From: JBDSKH01 sp035556655
GTDB taxonomy: Bacteria > Actinomycetota > Actinomycetes > Actinomycetales > Microbacteriaceae
Direction of reading: 5' to 3'
Length of the DNA stretch: 15,852 nt
Assembly: GCA_035556655.1 (NCBI GenBank)
Contig: DATMFW010000098.1
Span: 1-15,852, forward strand
The notes beneath the pieces are model-generated. The model was not told where the DNA came from, searched no databases, and saw nothing but the letters and a program-made list of their open reading frames with translations. Below, piece by piece: positions 14,938-15,852 of the stretch; positions within the stretch are counted from its first letter, which is position 1; each line of letters begins with the position of its first letter. A program made the translations under genes and the position numbers.

Positions 14938-14949
14938 TATGATGCGTAT
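14933..14949 (+). promoter_or_regulatory. AraC-gene promoter with -10 box, CGTAT direct repeats and shared motif copy 2
   Basis: TATGAT at 14938-14943 is a fair -10 box; the start near 14950 would leave about 28 bases of leader before ATG 14978. CGTAT occurs at 14934-14938 and 14945-14949, an 11-base (one helical turn) direct repeat of the sort AraC-family proteins bind. TCGTATA-NN-ATGC (14933-14945) recurs at 8965-8977. Autoregulation is an inference. Confidence 0.45.
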
Positions 14950-14977
14950 CTCCGGTGATCACGAAGTGGTGGTAGCC

Positions 14978-15852
14978 ATGCAGGACTTCTCCGCATTCCG
15001 CACCTCGGTATCCGAGGCGTTCGTGCCCTTGCACGTATCGAGCGACGATCCCGACCGGTTCTGGGGCCGCATCCGCTCGGTCGAGGTCGACGACGTGCAC
15101 ATCTACGACGTCGTCGCCGCCCCGCACGTCGTCGAGCGCACCCCGGAGCTGCTCGCCCGCAACGACCGGCACTTCTACAAGGTGGGAATGCTGCTCTCGG
15201 GAACCGGCCTGCTCGTGCAGGAGGATCGCGAAGCCGTGCTGCGCCCCGGCATGCTGACCATCTACGACACCAGCCGGCCGTACACGCTGGTGTTCGACGA
15301 TCAGTTCCGCAACCTCGTGGTGATGTTCCCCAAGCAGATGCTCGACCTGCCGGGCCCGATGGTGTCGCAGCTCACCGCGATCCCGATGTCCGGCACCCGC
15401 GGCGTCGGCGCCATCGTCGCGCCGTACCTGGCGCACATGGGCGGCAACCTCGGCGAGCTGACCGGCAGCACCGGGGTGCGCCTGGCCCATGTCGCGCTCG
15501 ATCTGATCACCACGCTGCTTTCGAAAGAGCTCGACGTCGAGGGTGCGCGCGGGGTGCCGCACCACGCTCTGCTGCAGCGCGTCCGGGCCTACATCGACGC
15601 CAACCTGGGTGCCACCGACCTCGGTCCGGCGCGCATCGCCGCCGCGCACTTCATCTCCACCCGGCAGCTGCACAGCATCTTCCGTCAGCAGGACACCACC
15701 GTCTCGACCTGGATCCGCCAGCGCCGGCTCGAGCGCTGCCGCCGCGACCTGCTCGACCCGCTGTTCGACGACCAGCCGGTCGCCGTGATCGCCGCCCGCC
15801 GCGGATTCATCGACGCCGCCCACTTCAGCCGGGTGTTCAAGGCCAGCTACGG
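14978..15852 (+). CDS. AraC family transcriptional regulator (3' end outside window)
   Basis: 291 full residues are visible and no stop is reached. The start is taken as ATG 14978; in-frame ATGs at 14939 and 14942 overlap the proposed -10 box and are less likely. Residues about 8-185 resemble the cupin-like N-terminal domain of NphR/FeaR-type activators: HFYKVGMLLSGTGLLVQEDR (65-84), LRPGMLTIYDTSRPYTLVFD (88-107), and VVMFPKQML. The AraC DNA-binding domain follows: first helix-turn-helix about 213-236 (IAAAHFISTRQLHSIFR) and second about 266-290 (VAVIAARRGFIDAAHFSRVF). Probably only some 10-25 residues are missing. Regulators of this group typically activate catabolic operons on binding an aromatic or similar small effector. 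Placed right behind the catabolic operon, it is the prime candidate for its activator. Confidence 0.92.
   Translation, partial: MQDFSAFRTSVSEAFVPLHVSSDDPDRFWGRIRSVEVDDVHIYDVVAAPHVVERTPELLARNDRHFYKVGMLLSGTGLLVQEDREAVLRPGMLTIYDTSRPYTLVFDDQFRNLVVMFPKQMLDLPGPMVSQLTAIPMSGTRGVGAIVAPYLAHMGGNLGELTGSTGVRLAHVALDLITTLLSKELDVEGARGVPHHALLQRVRAYIDANLGATDLGPARIAAAHFISTRQLHSIFRQQDTTVSTWIRQRRLERCRRDLLDPLFDDQPVAVIAARRGFIDAAHFSRVFKASY

Noticed and set aside
13590..14996. 468-residue - strand open frame opposite the MFS gene
   Set aside because: The product is hydrophilic and Arg/Glu/His/Gln-rich, as expected of the antisense of a membrane protein.
1..15852. CRISPR arrays, tRNA/rRNA genes, insertion sequences or attachment sites
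   Set aside because: No regularly spaced repeats, tRNA-like cloverleaf, transposase or terminal repeats were seen on either strand.

Overview
This is high-GC DNA, about 70% GC by eye, with strong G/C bias at third codon positions. It shows ATG/GTG starts, Shine-Dalgarno sites, TAnnnT -10 boxes and tightly packed operons. Together with a permease-ATPase fusion of the actinobacterial peptide-transporter type, this suggests an actinomycete, most likely Microbacteriaceae; the family-level placement is inference. No rRNA, tRNA, CRISPR array, insertion sequence or phage gene was seen. No stretch longer than about 120 bases lacks a gene.

Left edge (1-363, + strand): the C-terminal end of an amidohydrolase. 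It meets the next gene tail to tail, and the two stop codons overlap.

Left block (7854 down to 360, - strand): a seven-gene, probably single-direction operon. In order of transcription it holds a lipoprotein solute-binding protein, a DppB-type permease, a fused DppC permease plus DppD ATPase, a DppF ATPase, a TetR regulator, a small alpha/beta hydrolase, and an O-methyltransferase-like protein with a degenerate SAM site. The transporter genes are joined by ATGA overlaps. A perfect 12-bp stem-loop separates the binding protein from the permease. A promoter and an inverted-repeat operator candidate lie upstream of the binding protein.

Centre and right: an aldo/keto reductase homologue (8935-7973, -) is divergent from a six-gene + strand operon (8984-14924). 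That operon encodes an SDR dehydrogenase, a zinc MDR dehydrogenase, a second aldo/keto reductase homologue, two tandem HSL-family esterases and a Bcr/CflA-type MFS transporter. Four of the five junctions are NTGA overlaps (ATGA, ATGA, GTGA and probably CTGA). A partial AraC-family regulator follows (14978 to the right edge).

The right-hand genes look like a small-molecule catabolic module: esterases that release an alcohol or acid, two dehydrogenases that oxidise it, AKR-fold enzymes of uncertain chemistry, and a transporter. Both AKR homologues lack the catalytic histidine of the family. The divergent SDR promoter and the AraC promoter share a TCGTATA-NN-ATGC motif, so the AraC protein may control both. 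The substrate cannot be read from the sequence. A plant- or microbe-derived ester, lactone or terpenoid is a guess.
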